DNA from: Acinetobacter calcoaceticus
GTDB taxonomy: Bacteria; Pseudomonadota; Gammaproteobacteria; Pseudomonadales; Moraxellaceae
Direction: 5' to 3'
Assembly (NCBI RefSeq): GCF_004345325.1
Contig: NZ_SLVJ01000012.1
Coordinates: 62,001-126,000, forward strand
Length of the DNA stretch: 64,000 nt
Below the pieces are notes generated by a model. It saw nothing but the letters and a program-made list of their open reading frames with translations, was not told the origin of the DNA and ran no database searches. This document shows, piece by piece, positions 36,541-46,576 of the stretch. Position 1 is the stretch's first letter. Every line of letters starts with the position of its first letter. The position numbers were made by a program, and so were the translations under genes.

Positions 36541-36565
36541 TCCACCGCTTAGGGTGGATTTTTTT
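36541..36565 (+). terminator. Rho-independent terminator after ubiCA
   Basis: TCCACC and GGTGGA pair around a six-base loop and are followed by seven T, about 115 bases after the ubiA stop codon. Confidence 0.85.
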
Positions 36566-36773
36566 ATATTAATTTACATAAGTCTATGTAATTTAAGTAT
36601 TCATTGGTAGAGCGATCCCTATGCGCTAAAGTGATGATGTGATTGATAGTATATTTTATGAGCTGTTTATATTGCACTTTTGCTTATTTCTAACTAGTCA
36701 GATTGGTTTTTTTATGTTCTATTTAGTGGAGTTACTCATGATGAGTACGACATTAAAATAAAGGGATCAAAGA

Positions 36774-38000
36774 ATGAATCAGATTTTAAAAAAAAGCTTA
36801 TTGGTCATCAGTTGTAGTGGTGCTTTATTTTTAACTGCGTGTAATGACGATGATGATAATGGCTCGGGTAATCCTAAGTATTCCAGCTATATTTCAGAAT
36901 CTAAATATAATCTTGAAAATATGCCCGGTGCTGCATCGGTACAGATCATGCGTTATAACATGCCCAATGTACTGGATAAAAATGCTGTAGCAACCGCTAT
37001 GGTCATGATCCCTAAAACACCACAACCTAAAGACGGTTGGCGTGTGGTGGTGTGGGAGCATGGTACGGTTGGGGTGGGTGACAGTTGTGCACCAAGTAAT
37101 AATCCCTTTAATCCGCGTTTTAAAAATATGGCCGAATCGCTTTTGGCTGCAGGTTATGTGGTGGTGTCTCCTGACTATGAAGGCTTAGGTACCCCAGGTA
37201 TACATCCTTATCTTAATCTTGGCAGTGAATCCAAATCAGCGATCCATGCGGTCAAAGCGGTCAAAGAGCGCTATGGCAACCAGTACAATGGTGCTTGGAT
37301 GTCAGTCGGACAATCCCAAGGCGGACATGCATCTTTAGGCACTGCAGAGTTGTCGAATGATGATAAAAATTATAAAGGTGCGGTTGCAGGTGCACCGGCA
37401 TCGAGTTTGGGTTATATCATCAGTGAAGTGGCGCCTGGTGCAATTGATGGTTTGGTACAAGCAGGTAAAATTGATACTGCCGTTGGGGTTTATTCGGAGT
37501 TATTGGCCTATGCGGCGTATACCGTAGTGGGTGTTAAAGCCTTTGAACCGCAATTTAAATACCAAGCTTTATTTGGTAATCGCTCAGGATTGATTGCAGA
37601 ACGTGCAGAGGGAACCACTGGCGAAAATGGACTGTGTTTAGCTGATTTGGAAACAGAATTCAAAAATGATATCAATGCCTTCTTAAAGGCAGATAGCAGC
37701 AAGTCAGTGATGGACTATCCGGCATTAAATAAAGATTTCCAAGAAAATCCAACCGTGAAAAAATTCTTGGCGGATAATCAACCTGCAACCAAGAAAATTA
37801 ATAGCCCTGTGATGATTATTCAAGGCACCGCAGATATGGCAGTGCCGTATCCAGTCACGGATGCCTTACAAAAACGACTCAAAGGGATGGGGACCGATGT
37901 CACTTTCCTACCTGTGGTTGGGGCAAGTCATACTCAAGCCATCGTGGAAAAAAATCCAGAATTGGTGAAGTTTATTCAAAAGCATATGCCAGCGAATTAA
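36774..38000 (+). CDS. Alpha/beta-hydrolase lipoprotein (secreted lipase/esterase-like), paralogue 1
   Basis: A 408-residue lipoprotein: signal peptide with lipobox LTAC (Cys23) followed by an acidic linker (NDDDDNGSG). The hydrolase core has VVVWEHGTVGVGDSCAPS with the oxyanion-hole region, SPDYEGLGTPG, the nucleophile elbow GQSQGGHASLG, an Asp region IQGTADMAVPYPV and the catalytic His in VVGASHTQAIV. It resembles secretory lipases and probably cleaves esters at the cell envelope. A close paralogue follows 450 bases downstream, clearly a tandem duplication. A hairpin terminator lies just after the stop codon. Confidence 0.83.
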   Translation: MNQILKKSLLVISCSGALFLTACNDDDDNGSGNPKYSSYISESKYNLENMPGAASVQIMRYNMPNVLDKNAVATAMVMIPKTPQPKDGWRVVVWEHGTVGVGDSCAPSNNPFNPRFKNMAESLLAAGYVVVSPDYEGLGTPGIHPYLNLGSESKSAIHAVKAVKERYGNQYNGAWMSVGQSQGGHASLGTAELSNDDKNYKGAVAGAPASSLGYIISEVAPGAIDGLVQAGKIDTAVGVYSELLAYAAYTVVGVKAFEPQFKYQALFGNRSGLIAERAEGTTGENGLCLADLETEFKNDINAFLKADSSKSVMDYPALNKDFQENPTVKKFLADNQPATKKINSPVMIIQGTADMAVPYPVTDALQKRLKGMGTDVTFLPVVGASHTQAIVEKNPELVKFIQKHMPAN

Positions 38001-38027
38001 GCCGCAAGGTATAAACTAATTAATATT

Positions 38028-38049
38028 AAAAGGAGCTTAGGCTCCTTTT
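38028..38049 (+). terminator. Terminator after hydrolase paralogue 1
   Basis: AAAAGGAGC-TTAG-GCTCCTTTT, a perfect 9-bp stem ending in a T-run, 28 bases after the stop codon. Confidence 0.85.
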
Positions 38050-38455
38050 AATATTTGAAAAATGAAAATTTTATTGACTCAGTAGTTCAAATGATGCTCT
38101 GTTTTTTTTGAGTACTCTTCTTCAACTTGCATGGCTATGGCAGCAGGAGCTGTATTTGTTTAAATAAAAGCTTAAACCAAGTTGATGGTATTTGGTTTTA
38201 ATTTAATGATTGTTTTTTAGTGAATATTTAATTGAATATGATTCTTATGGCTTAAGCCATCGCTATAAAAACTGAACCATTAAACAATAGTTATGTGAAT
38301 TGTGATGTATGCCGAGAGATAATTATTCAAAACTGTTTAAATATTGGATTGATCCTGATCAGGTTTTTTAAAATTCAAGCTCTGTTCAAATGCATTTATT
38401 TGTGTTTTATTACTCGATCTCACGGCGAGTATTTGGAAAAAACAGGGATTAATTG
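38050..38455. other. Intergenic region between the tandem hydrolase genes
   Basis: About 400 AT-rich bases containing no recognisable gene. It presumably holds a separate promoter for paralogue 2, since a terminator closes paralogue 1. Confidence 0.4.
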
Positions 38456-39745
38456 ATGAATCAGATTTTTAAAAAAACATTATTGGCGTTTAGTTGTGCA
38501 GGTGCTTTATTCCTGAGCGCGTGTAATGACGATACCAAGGATGAATTTAAATCACCGCAATATAGTAGTTATGTTGGTGAAACGGCTTATATCAAAGAAA
38601 CACCAACCGCGATCGCTGCAATCAATGCAGCTTCGGTCAAGACCATGACCTACAACATGACCAATGTAGCGGGTCAAAAAGCCCAAGCCACTGCGCTGGT
38701 TTTTTTCCCGAAAACTGAAAAGCCAAAAGATGGCTGGCGTGTGGTGGTTTGGGAGCATGGTACCGTGGGTGTGGCCGATGCCTGTGCACCGAGTAATAAT
38801 GTGTTAAATGCAAACTTTGCAGGCTTAGCCAAAGAGCTATTGGCGGCAGGCTATGTGATCGTGGCACCAGACTATGAAGGTCTAGGCAGCAAAGGCATCC
38901 ATCCTTACTTGAATATGATCAGTGAGGCCAATTCGGCAATTGATGTAGTCAAAGCCTTTAAAGAAAAATACGGCAATGACTTAAATGGCGCATGGATGTC
39001 AGTGGGTCAATCTCAGGGCGGCCAAGCCTCGATTGGTACTGCAGAATTTGCCGCTAAGGATGATACTTACAAAGGTGCAGTTGCTGGCGCACCAGCATCA
39101 AGCTTAGGGACGATTATTTTAGATGTTGCACCTCTTGCATTAGCTGGCATTGAAGTGCAAGAAATTGCGGGCAATGTGCCTCTAGATAAACGTGTATCGG
39201 TACAGTCTCAAGCGACTTTGTTGGCTTATGCTGCTTTAGCAGGGATCGGCATCAAGGCCTATGAGCCACGTTTTGATTACAGCGAGATATTCCAAGAGCG
39301 CACCAAAGCTATTGCGGAACTGGGTGAGGGAAGCACGGGTGAAAATGGTCTGTGTTTATCCAACAAAGATGATCCAGAGTTGAGTTTGGTTTACCAATTC
39401 CAAAAAGACATCATTAAGTTTATGACTGCGAACCCAGATAAGAAACTCAAAGATTATCCTGGGCTAAATGAAGAAAACTTTAGAGCCAATAAATCAATTA
39501 AGAAATTCTTATCGGATAGTCAACCAGGCACCAAGCGTATCGATAAACCACTGCTGATTTTACAAGGTGAAGCGGATACCAACGTGCCTGCGCTTGTAAC
39601 TAAGGGGATGGTTAAGGGCTTGGTTGACTTAGGTTCGCCAAACGTTGAGTTAGTGATTGTGCCAAAGGCAACGCATACCGAAGCCATCGTAAAAGAGCAA
39701 CCACGTTTGCTCAACTTCGTGCAGAAATATATGCCTGCTCAGTAA
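38456..39745 (+). CDS. Alpha/beta-hydrolase lipoprotein, paralogue 2
   Basis: A 429-residue lipoprotein closely similar to the preceding gene. It has lipobox LSAC (about Cys22), VVVWEHGTVGVADACAPS, APDYEGLGSKG, nucleophile elbow GQSQGGQASIGTAEF, Asp region LQGEADTNVPALV and catalytic His in VPKATHTEAIV. It differs from paralogue 1 by extra residues in the middle (around PLALAGIEVQEIAGNVPLDK). Such a pair points to duplication with possible change in substrate range. The ATG at 38456 starts the signal peptide; the TTG just before is in frame but unneeded. A terminator follows. Confidence 0.83.
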   Translation: MNQIFKKTLLAFSCAGALFLSACNDDTKDEFKSPQYSSYVGETAYIKETPTAIAAINAASVKTMTYNMTNVAGQKAQATALVFFPKTEKPKDGWRVVVWEHGTVGVADACAPSNNVLNANFAGLAKELLAAGYVIVAPDYEGLGSKGIHPYLNMISEANSAIDVVKAFKEKYGNDLNGAWMSVGQSQGGQASIGTAEFAAKDDTYKGAVAGAPASSLGTIILDVAPLALAGIEVQEIAGNVPLDKRVSVQSQATLLAYAALAGIGIKAYEPRFDYSEIFQERTKAIAELGEGSTGENGLCLSNKDDPELSLVYQFQKDIIKFMTANPDKKLKDYPGLNEENFRANKSIKKFLSDSQPGTKRIDKPLLILQGEADTNVPALVTKGMVKGLVDLGSPNVELVIVPKATHTEAIVKEQPRLLNFVQKYMPAQ

Positions 39746-39773
39746 TAGATCTATTCCGAAGTCGATAAAGATT

Positions 39774-39796
39774 AAAGGAGCTACGGCTCCTTTTTT
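39774..39796 (+). terminator. Terminator after hydrolase paralogue 2
   Basis: GGAGC-TACG-GCTCC preceded by AAA and followed by six T, about 30 bases after the stop codon. Confidence 0.85.
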
Positions 39797-39871
39797 ATGT
39801 GATTTTGGTTTTGTATTCGATTTTGACTTTGATATAGTGGCACATTCAATCAATAGCGATAGGGTAGTGGC

Positions 39872-40144
39872 ATGGCGCAAGCAAAGAAGGTTAATCCTAA
39901 ACTCATCCTTTGGGTGGTCCTACCTTCAATATTTTTAATCGCAATGCTTGGGTTTAAATTTATCGCTGTCAAATCTGACCTTGAAAATAAACGTGAGATT
40001 GACGAGTTGATCCGTAAGCAACAGGCCTTGCGACCTGTGAAAGCCGAGCAGCAAGCAGCAAGTGCGCTGAGCACGACCGAAGCAGTTGCAAGTGCAGCGA
40101 CTGTCAATCCACAGTCCAATCAAGTTGCAGTGGTAGGTCAATAG
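39872..40144 (+). CDS. Small membrane protein of unknown function
   Basis: A 90-residue protein with one N-terminal membrane helix (LILWVVLPSIFLIAMLGFKF, around residues 11-30), a charged heptad-like stretch (ENKREIDELIRKQQAL) that may be a short coiled coil, and an Ala/Ser-rich tail. It is probably anchored in the inner membrane with the tail in the periplasm. I do not recognise the family. It stands between the lipoprotein hydrolases and the tRNA-Asn genes. Confidence 0.65.
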   Translation: MAQAKKVNPKLILWVVLPSIFLIAMLGFKFIAVKSDLENKREIDELIRKQQALRPVKAEQQAASALSTTEAVASAATVNPQSNQVAVVGQ

Positions 40145-40289
40145 TGCTTGCTCAATAATCAAGGTTCGAAGCGTGGATGAAATTTCGCGGTAGATCTTTG
40201 ACGAAGACTCTTCTTTATAGAAGGGTTTTTTTTGGCTTAAGCTTGGGTTGTCTGGCGTCGGACGATAGGAGCCAATATTTTTAAGCATG

Positions 40290-40318
40290 AAAAAAGCCAC
40301 TTCAGTGAAGTGGCTTTT
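40290..40318. terminator. Terminator downstream of first tRNA-Asn gene
   Basis: AAAAAGCCACTTC/GAAGTGGCTTTT hairpin with runs of A and T on both sides. It ends the minus-strand tRNA gene and can also serve the plus-strand small membrane protein gene. Confidence 0.85.
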
Positions 40319-40324
40319 AGAATT

Positions 40325-40400
40325 TGGCTCTCCAACCTGGGCTCGAACCAGGGACCTGCGGATTAACAGTCCGTCGCTCTACCGACTGAGCTATTGGAGA
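40325..40400 (-). tRNA. tRNA-Asn (GTT)
   Basis: A 76-base tRNA with encoded CCA. Acceptor stem TCTCCAA/TTGGAGA, D-arm AGCTCAGTCGGTAGAGC, anticodon loop CTGTTAA with anticodon GTT, and T-arm CTGGTTCGAGCCCAG. Confidence 0.97.
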
Positions 40401-40588
40401 ATCTGAGTGGCATTTTATGCATCTAAACCACTTTGGTCAAGCCTATCGGCATAAAAAGTGCTTATAGTTGATTTGATTGTCCTTTTTATCGGCAAAGTTG
40501 CGATTTTGGCTTAAATAAGCAGCATCTCTATGCCGGCATACCTAGCACTTAAGCCTGTAGATCAAATAGAGCTAAAATATTCAGGCAT

Positions 40589-40612
40589 AAAAAAACCCAC
40601 GTTAGACGTGGG
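40589..40612 (-). terminator. Terminator downstream of second tRNA-Asn gene
   Basis: CCCACGT/ACGTGGG stem around a three-base loop; on the minus strand it is followed by a T-run. Confidence 0.85.
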
Positions 40613-40626
40613 CTTCTTTAGAATCT

Positions 40627-40702
40627 TGGCTCTTCCACCTGGGCTCGAACCAGGGACCTGCGGATTAACAGTCCGTCGCTCTACCAACTGAGCTATGGAA
40701 GA
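40627..40702 (-). tRNA. tRNA-Asn (GTT)
   Basis: A 76-base tRNA with encoded CCA and anticodon GTT. It differs from its neighbours in the acceptor stem (TCTTCCA/TGGAAGA) and by one base in the D-arm region; the rest is identical. Confidence 0.97.
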
Positions 40703-40706
40703 ATAG

Positions 40707-40782
40707 TGGCTCTCCAACCTGGGCTCGAACCAGGGACCTGCGGATTAACAGTCCGTCGCTCTACCGACTGAGCTATTGGAGA
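40707..40782 (-). tRNA. tRNA-Asn (GTT)
   Basis: A 76-base tRNA with encoded CCA and anticodon GTT, identical to the copy at 40325-40400 as far as I can read. Only four bases separate it from the second copy, so those two are made as one precursor. Confidence 0.97.
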
Positions 40783-40962
40783 ATCTGATGCGCATTTTAG
40801 GGATGAAAGTCGCAGTCGTCAATAAGATTTACTACAGAAACACGCTGTTTGCTTTATTAATATTCATTTCATGGGGCTGATGGCTAAAATCACGCCATTC
40901 TGTTGATTTTTAAAACAGCTTTAAATGATTTTCACCAGAACAAGGTCATTGTTTTGGTGATA

Positions 40963-40993
40963 AAAAAAGCACCCACTGTGTAGTGAATGCTTA
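40963..40993 (-). terminator. Possible terminator of the small gene at 41106
   Basis: AAGCA..CACT and AGTG.ATGCTT form an imperfect stem; on the minus strand it is followed by a T-run, downstream of the 67-residue gene. Confidence 0.5.
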
Positions 40994-41105
40994 AAGTTGA
41001 TAATTTCGTCATGACGTTTATTTTTTCTAGGATCATGCGTGACTAAGGTACTGAAGATCGTTTAGACCTTTAAAATAAATAAAGGCAAAACATGAAATGA
41101 ATGGA

Positions 41106-41309
41106 TTAGGCCTTGAGATGATCCTCAAACTCTTCACCCAACTGCATTGCCAATGAGTTACCAGCAAGATCGCAAGTGACCAAGCCGTATTGCTTCTTAA
41201 AACTAAAGGTGAATCCCTTACCGTCTGCTAGATTCTTCACCGAATAGCCTAATTTTTCTAACCAAATTCTAAATGCAATGATGTTCTTTGCTTTAACTAC
41301 TTTTTTCAC
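41106..41309 (-). CDS. Small protein of unknown function
   Basis: A 67-residue soluble protein, basic at the start (KKVVKAKNIIAFRIWLEKLG) and acidic at the end (GEEFEDHLKA). The start is GTG, with GGAG and AGG before it. I do not recognise a family; the mix of a helix and beta-like strands (GFTFSFKKQYGLVTCDLAG) suggests a folded mini-domain. It stands alone between the tRNA genes and gloB. Confidence 0.55.
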   Translation of the reverse strand: MKKVVKAKNIIAFRIWLEKLGYSVKNLADGKGFTFSFKKQYGLVTCDLAGNSLAMQLGEEFEDHLKA

Positions 41310-41656
41310 GACCTAACTCCTTCACGCTATCTCTAAAAATAATAGGGATGAAGCAGTTGTTTTTAAAGGGTGAGTTTGCAAGAGTTTTTTAATTTACATT
41401 GAAAAAATAAGCCTTGATATTTTTTTGCTTAAATTTCAAGCGCATTGTCTACGCGGATTGAAATGATATTTTATTATTATATCCATACAAATCAGTTGCT
41501 TGTAGTGTTGCATACTTAGGTGTAACGATTTGTTTATGCTGATTGGATTCTCATTGGCTGAAATATTTTGTTGTAATTGAAATGTAAAGTTATTTTATAT
41601 TTGCGGGAAATATCACACTTTGAGATCAGGCTGAGCCGGTGTGCTTGATCAGGCCA
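41310..41656. other. Intergenic region, nothing recognised
   Basis: About 350 AT-rich bases between the small minus-strand gene and the gloB terminator. No gene, repeat or RNA was recognised. Confidence 0.4.
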
Positions 41657-41694
41657 TAAAAAATCCCATAGCGATTTTGGATCGATATGGGATC
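41657..41694 (-). terminator. Terminator of gloB
   Basis: ATCCCATA and TATGGGAT pair around a 15-base loop; on the minus strand a run of T follows. It lies about 20 bases after the gloB stop codon. Confidence 0.75.
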
Positions 41695-41710
41695 TATATA
41701 GAGGATCTAA

Positions 41711-42442
41711 TTAGAATTGATCTTTGAGTTGGCGAATATGGGCAAACTCCTCAACACTCTCTACACGTAAAAATGGATTGGTGGCGAGTTCAAGTTCAAT
41801 ACTACTTGGGAGGGTGATTTCTCCACGTGCTCGTTTGGCTTTGACTTCATCGGCACGGGTTTGCAGCGCAATATTGTCGGGTTCGATGGTCAGGGCAAAT
41901 AGTGCATTGGACAGAGTGTATTCATGGGTGCAATACACTTGCGTACGAATGGGCAATGCAGCCAAACGATTCAGCGAGTGATACATCTGCTCAGCAGTCC
42001 CTTCAAACAATCGGCCGCAGCCCATGGCAAATAAGGTATCGCCACAAAACACACTGTCTATGCCATCGACAAAGTACACGATATGCCCCAAGGTATGGCC
42101 TGGGACTGCAATCACATCGATGCCTAAGCCATGAAACTCAAAATGATCATCGTGCTGCAATGGGTGACTTATAAAGGGAATTTTACTCAATTCATCACGC
42201 GGGCCATAGACGGGGATGTTTCGCTTGGCGATTAGTTCGGGTACACCACCAATATGGTCTTTATGCCAGTGGGTCAGCCAAATCTGACTGAGGGTCAATT
42301 GATGGCTTTGGCAAAAATCAATCACCAAGTCTGCTTGAGTGGGATCAACCACCACCACCTCACGCGTAGCAGTATGTTCGATGACCCAGATATAGTTTTG
42401 TAGTTGGTTTTTTACATCGATGACGTGGATTTTAAAAGACAT
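41711..42442 (-). CDS. gloB: Hydroxyacylglutathione hydrolase (glyoxalase II)
   Basis: A 243-residue metallo-beta-lactamase-fold thioesterase that hydrolyses S-lactoylglutathione to lactate and glutathione, the second step of methylglyoxal detoxification. The metal ligands are visible: LTHWHKDHIGG (around residue 57), PGHTLGHIVYF, CGDTLFAMGCGRLFEGT and the late His in QVYCTHEYTLSNALFA. It borders the CRISPR-Cas locus on its left; its promoter region lies back to back with that of cas3. Confidence 0.94.
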   Translation of the reverse strand: MSFKIHVIDVKNQLQNYIWVIEHTATREVVVVDPTQADLVIDFCQSHQLTLSQIWLTHWHKDHIGGVPELIAKRNIPVYGPRDELSKIPFISHPLQHDDHFEFHGLGIDVIAVPGHTLGHIVYFVDGIDSVFCGDTLFAMGCGRLFEGTAEQMYHSLNRLAALPIRTQVYCTHEYTLSNALFALTIEPDNIALQTRADEVKAKRARGEITLPSSIELELATNPFLRVESVEEFAHIRQLKDQF

Positions 42443-42889
42443 AACGATGATCCTGAAACTTTAAAAAAATAATCAATCCATGCGCGCGTATAGGCTGGCG
42501 ATGATGTGTGTCTAGCTTGAAAGTGCTTTGAGTATAACAAAAGTTTTTTGGCTGTAGGCTGAGTAAATGATTGATGTGGCAGGGCGGTGCTTAGACTACT
42601 CGAACTTGCGAAGGTCCTAATTTGTCGCGCTGCATATTTGAGCTGTTTGCATAAGTTGAATTACAGCGTATGTTGGTAAATATAAATGAATACATCGGTT
42701 TATATGGGTTTTGGTTATTGATTTTTAAAAGTTTTTAGAGTTAATCAATATTAAGAAAACGAGTCTAAAGCACAGCGGTCAGTTGTCGTTGGATTCGTTC
42801 ACATCGTAGAAGTGAATTGATGTGGATTGTGGGTAATCGTAATAAATTTAATAGTGTAGGGATCGTGCCTGTTAACACGACTCAAAAAG
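42443..42889. other. Region upstream of the cas operon
   Basis: About 450 bases between gloB and cas3. No cas1 or cas2 reading frame, nor a recognisable piece of one, is present. Two short inverted repeats lie near cas3: TTCAC-N9-GTGAA (42798-42818 region) and TCGTG-N8-CACGA (about 42862-42879), the latter within 30 bases of the start codon. They may be operator or mRNA-leader elements. Confidence 0.45.
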
Positions 42890-45580
42890 ATGTTTATGGA
42901 TGTGATGACAATGAAAGCAAAAAAAGATGAATTTTATGCCAATACTCAATTACAGCCATTAGCAGAACATTCTTTTGCGATTGGATATATTGCGCAACAA
43001 CTCTTTAGAAAATTGGTCGATGATGAATTTGAAAATTTATCTAAAGTGGCATTTTTAGCGGGGTGTTTACATGATTTAGGAAAATTAGATCCACATTTTC
43101 AAGAGTGGGTGAAAAAAGGGAAACAAAAAGAGCCAGAAGATGATGGGCAGCACATAGATGCAAAGATAAATGGTAAAGACTTTACATTCGAAAACCACCC
43201 AAGACACAATGAAATTTCTTTATTAATATTTAACATATTAGAAAAACAGTGCAAGGGGTTAAATAACAGGCAGAAAGAAAGTTTACAGCATGTTATTTAT
43301 TGGCATCATGCTAAGCCTTATAGAAAAAAAGAGTGGAAAGGTTTAGTAGATATTTATAGTAATTTAAACAAAAACATAGAATTTTCTGGATTTGAAAAAT
43401 TATTTAACGATAGTATTTTTTTTTTGGAAAAGATTAATGGAATTTCAGAAATTTATAGAAATAATATTCTAAAAACTTTTGCTCCATGGAAAGGGCAGAA
43501 TATAAAATCTGACTTAAATGATTTTTTAGCTAAAATACAAGGGATCGAAACTCCAAGCTTTAAAACATATACTATTAAAAAGGGGGCAGATATAAATTTT
43601 AGTAATTTATGTTTGGAGATTAAAGTTAATGCGGAACATAACCTTCTTAGAGCATGTGTTATTAGCGCGGATCGTTTAGTCTCGAAATTAGAGGCTCAGG
43701 ATTTAGAGGATTATGTTTATCAACAACGTCTTGAAGAATTATTAGTTGATGAACAAGATACTTTGTTTGACTTAACAGCCCATTTAGATGCTACTTCGAG
43801 TATGTTCCCAAACAGTGAGCGAACGCCAAAACAAGATGAAGTTGCAGATAAACTTGCAAAGTTACCAGGTGTTGCTGTACTCGCTGGTCCTGCTGGTTGT
43901 GGGAAAACTAAAATTGCATTGGAATGGGCTAAGTTAAAGGGCGCGAAAAAAATTATATGGATCTGTCCTCGTGTACAGGTATGTCAGAGTATTTTTTTTG
44001 AATTAACAAAAAACTATCTACCTAATGTAAATGTTGAAGTTGTGACAGGTGATCATAAATATACGAACATATGGGGGAAAGAAACACATTTTAAAAAATA
44101 CTTTTCAGGTGATGTTGTTGTAACAACAATTGATCAAATACTAGGTTCGATTGTTACACACACTAAGGTGGATGGTTTACTTCATTTTATGAAGGCTCAC
44201 ATCATATTTGATGAGTATCACGAATATACAAATATGGATATATTTAATTTATTGTTTTCAGAGTTAATAGCAAATAAAAATATGAGGAAGTTAAATGATA
44301 AAAGAGTATTATTGGTGTCTGCAACTCCACCGTATCATTTTTTAAAATCAATTATAGGTGTCGAAATAGACGGAAAGTATTCTAATGTAGTCGAGATGAC
44401 ATCTTTTAACTTAAGTAAGTATAGTGTTGACTTTGTTGATTATGATGAATCAATGATTGAAAACAATCCTTTTTATTTAAATTACTCAAAAAAAACATTT
44501 GTTATTAGTAATACGGCGCAACAAGCTCAATTAAGTTTTCTTTATCAAAAAAATAATGAAAACTGTGTGCTTTATCATTCTAAATTTAAACGTAAAGATA
44601 AAGAAAAATGGTTTGAGGAGGTTTTTGAATCATTTAAGGAACATGGTAGTCGTAAGTATACTGTATTAAGGAGTGGTCCAATCGTTCAGGCATCTTTAAA
44701 TATTAGTTGTGACTTTATGCTGACCGAGATAACTTCACCTGAAAACATACTGCAACGTATAGGGCGTTTAGATCGTTTTGGAACAAATAGCCAAGTAAAT
44801 ATTTTGAAAGTCGCAGTTGGTAACGATTTTAAATTAAAAAAAAGCATTGGGCCTTCATCAATTTTTTTAGATAAATTAAATATATTAAATACGTCGAAAG
44901 CTTGGTATAAATATTTAAAGGAAACCTTAAGTGACGAAAGTTTTCAAATAATTTATATATATAAACTGTATAAAGAATTTTATTTATCAAGTTTAGGTGC
45001 TTCTTCTGTAAACGAAGATATGCAAAAATCTATTAAGCAAAGTATTAATTTGGTGAATGAAAAAATAATAGATCCTGTAAAGGTTAGGGTGAAAAATGAT
45101 CAAAAATGTAAACCTATGATCAGCAAAAAATCACTAAGGGGTGATAGTCGTTTCGTCCAATTAGCAGTCCTAAATGTGAATGACTATAATAAACCAATTT
45201 TTGAAAACTATTATGCTTGCCAATCAACTTGTGAAAATGCAACTACATTTGACCATTTGACTGAATCATTAAGTTCAATAAGACAAACTGGGCTTCTAAA
45301 ATTTATCGCTCAAAAACATGGAACTATTGATAAAACACACCCTGTCGAAGGTATCCCAGTTAAAAAATTACCAGAAAGATGCAAAGTTTTAGAGAGTTAT
45401 TCACGAGATGCTGAATATCCCTTATATCTGAGTTATATCGAAGATGATTTAAATAAAGTAGGCGGAACCGGTATCCGACATACAGAGGCTATTTATTATG
45501 CCGTGTGTGATAAACAACCGATCGGGGTAATTTCATTACAAAAACTTCAGTTTTTAACAGCAATACATCAGGAGATTTAA
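42890..45580 (+). CDS. cas3: Type I-F CRISPR Cas3 nuclease-helicase lacking the Cas2 domain
   Basis: An 896-residue Cas3. The HD nuclease domain begins almost at the N-terminus: H27, the H61-D62 pair in [14 protein letters not shown], the NHPRHNE segment near residue 103 and HH139-140. The superfamily 2 helicase follows with Walker A GPAGCGKT (333-340), DEYH (441-444), SATPP and [10 protein letters not shown]; the C-terminal region is as in I-F Cas3. It unwinds and shreds target DNA recruited by Cascade. I-F Cas3 normally has an N-terminal Cas2 fusion of about 100 residues; here it is absent. Codon use is AT-rich. cas7fv starts one base after the stop. Confidence 0.93.
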   Translation: MFMDVMTMKAKKDEFYANTQLQPLAEHSFAIGYIAQQLFRKLVDDEFENLSKVAFLAGCLHDLGKLDPHFQEWVKKGKQKEPEDDGQHIDAKINGKDFTFENHPRHNEISLLIFNILEKQCKGLNNRQKESLQHVIYWHHAKPYRKKEWKGLVDIYSNLNKNIEFSGFEKLFNDSIFFLEKINGISEIYRNNILKTFAPWKGQNIKSDLNDFLAKIQGIETPSFKTYTIKKGADINFSNLCLEIKVNAEHNLLRACVISADRLVSKLEAQDLEDYVYQQRLEELLVDEQDTLFDLTAHLDATSSMFPNSERTPKQDEVADKLAKLPGVAVLAGPAGCGKTKIALEWAKLKGAKKIIWICPRVQVCQSIFFELTKNYLPNVNVEVVTGDHKYTNIWGKETHFKKYFSGDVVVTTIDQILGSIVTHTKVDGLLHFMKAHIIFDEYHEYTNMDIFNLLFSELIANKNMRKLNDKRVLLVSATPPYHFLKSIIGVEIDGKYSNVVEMTSFNLSKYSVDFVDYDESMIENNPFYLNYSKKTFVISNTAQQAQLSFLYQKNNENCVLYHSKFKRKDKEKWFEEVFESFKEHGSRKYTVLRSGPIVQASLNISCDFMLTEITSPENILQRIGRLDRFGTNSQVNILKVAVGNDFKLKKSIGPSSIFLDKLNILNTSKAWYKYLKETLSDESFQIIYIYKLYKEFYLSSLGASSVNEDMQKSIKQSINLVNEKIIDPVKVRVKNDQKCKPMISKKSLRGDSRFVQLAVLNVNDYNKPIFENYYACQSTCENATTFDHLTESLSSIRQTGLLKFIAQKHGTIDKTHPVEGIPVKKLPERCKVLESYSRDAEYPLYLSYIEDDLNKVGGTGIRHTEAIYYAVCDKQPIGVISLQKLQFLTAIHQEI

Positions 45581-45581
45581 A

Positions 45582-46565
45582 ATGCCAAAAGTAACAGGTA
45601 TAAGAAGTGTAGATTTTAAAATAACTGCATATGGTTACGGAGTTGTAAACTGGAACGGACCAACAACATTGCAAAGTGAAGGTCGAATTATAGATAACCA
45701 TACAATGCCAAAACTCAGAGGTTACTCAAACTTAACTGGTAGTGAAAGTGAGAAAGGTTATAAGTTAAAGAAAGATCCTTCGGATCTAAATTTTTCTGTA
45801 AAAGATGGCACTCCTTTATATATCAGTCAGAATTGTATACGTCACCATTTATTCCGTGATCAAGCTTTTGATTTACATTATGCAAAGGATAAAAACTTAA
45901 TTGATGTTCTCGCATCTATTACGGGTTTGATTCGTGGTTATGTAGTGCCATCGAGTCAATGCAAACGTACAAGTCCATTACTGATTACAGATTTTACAGA
46001 TCACCTTGGTAATGGTAATTTCGAGCAGATGGGACGTTCTGGCTCTAAAGAAAAAGGCAAAGATGTTAAAGGTAATGAAGTTGCCAGTAATTCGTTTTAT
46101 TCAAAAACAACTTTTGGTGATACAAAATACATCGCATATGGCTCAATTAGCATTGAGCAGCTTGAGTTTATTTCTTTAGATAAGAAGTTTGATCGTGCTT
46201 CAATGATTATTAAAGAAGGTGAAGGTGAGGAAATTGCAGAGCATGTACAAGATTTTATTAAAAGCTTAGATCCATCTAAAGAACCAAAAGCAACATTCCA
46301 TGCCAATTATGTTCGTAAAGGTACAATCTTCAAAGAGGGTGAAGCCGGTATTTTATTAGATAATACTGCAATTGATATTTTAGTGAATGAAACTATTCAA
46401 ATGTTGCAAGAGCTTAGTATCAAACAAGCCAAAGGTTATATGTACGTTGAAGAAGTGCAACTAGATTATAACGATAGCAATAAAATGATGCGTATAAAAC
46501 GCTCTCCGGAACAGGCAAACACTGAGCGTCAAGAGGATTATGCTATTTACTTCGAAGCTCAATAG
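45582..46565 (+). CDS. cas7fv: Type I-F2 (I-Fv) Cascade backbone subunit Cas7fv
   Basis: A 327-residue Cas7 of the I-F variant, recognised by its likeness to the Shewanella putrefaciens CN-32 protein: [12 protein letters not shown] at the start, [83 protein letters not shown] and [16 protein letters not shown]. Several copies coat the crRNA spacer in the minimal Cascade, which has no large subunit. It lies one base after cas3 and 11 bases before cas5fv, in one operon. Confidence 0.92.
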   Translation: MPKVTGIRSVDFKITAYGYGVVNWNGPTTLQSEGRIIDNHTMPKLRGYSNLTGSESEKGYKLKKDPSDLNFSVKDGTPLYISQNCIRHHLFRDQAFDLHYAKDKNLIDVLASITGLIRGYVVPSSQCKRTSPLLITDFTDHLGNGNFEQMGRSGSKEKGKDVKGNEVASNSFYSKTTFGDTKYIAYGSISIEQLEFISLDKKFDRASMIIKEGEGEEIAEHVQDFIKSLDPSKEPKATFHANYVRKGTIFKEGEAGILLDNTAIDILVNETIQMLQELSIKQAKGYMYVEEVQLDYNDSNKMMRIKRSPEQANTERQEDYAIYFEAQ

Positions 46566-46576
46566 TGAGGTGAAAA

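Noticed and set aside
42443..42889. Possible remnant of cas1 or of a Cas2 domain upstream of cas3
   Set aside because: I looked in all frames for Cas1- or Cas2-like stretches and found none; the region looks like an ordinary promoter region.
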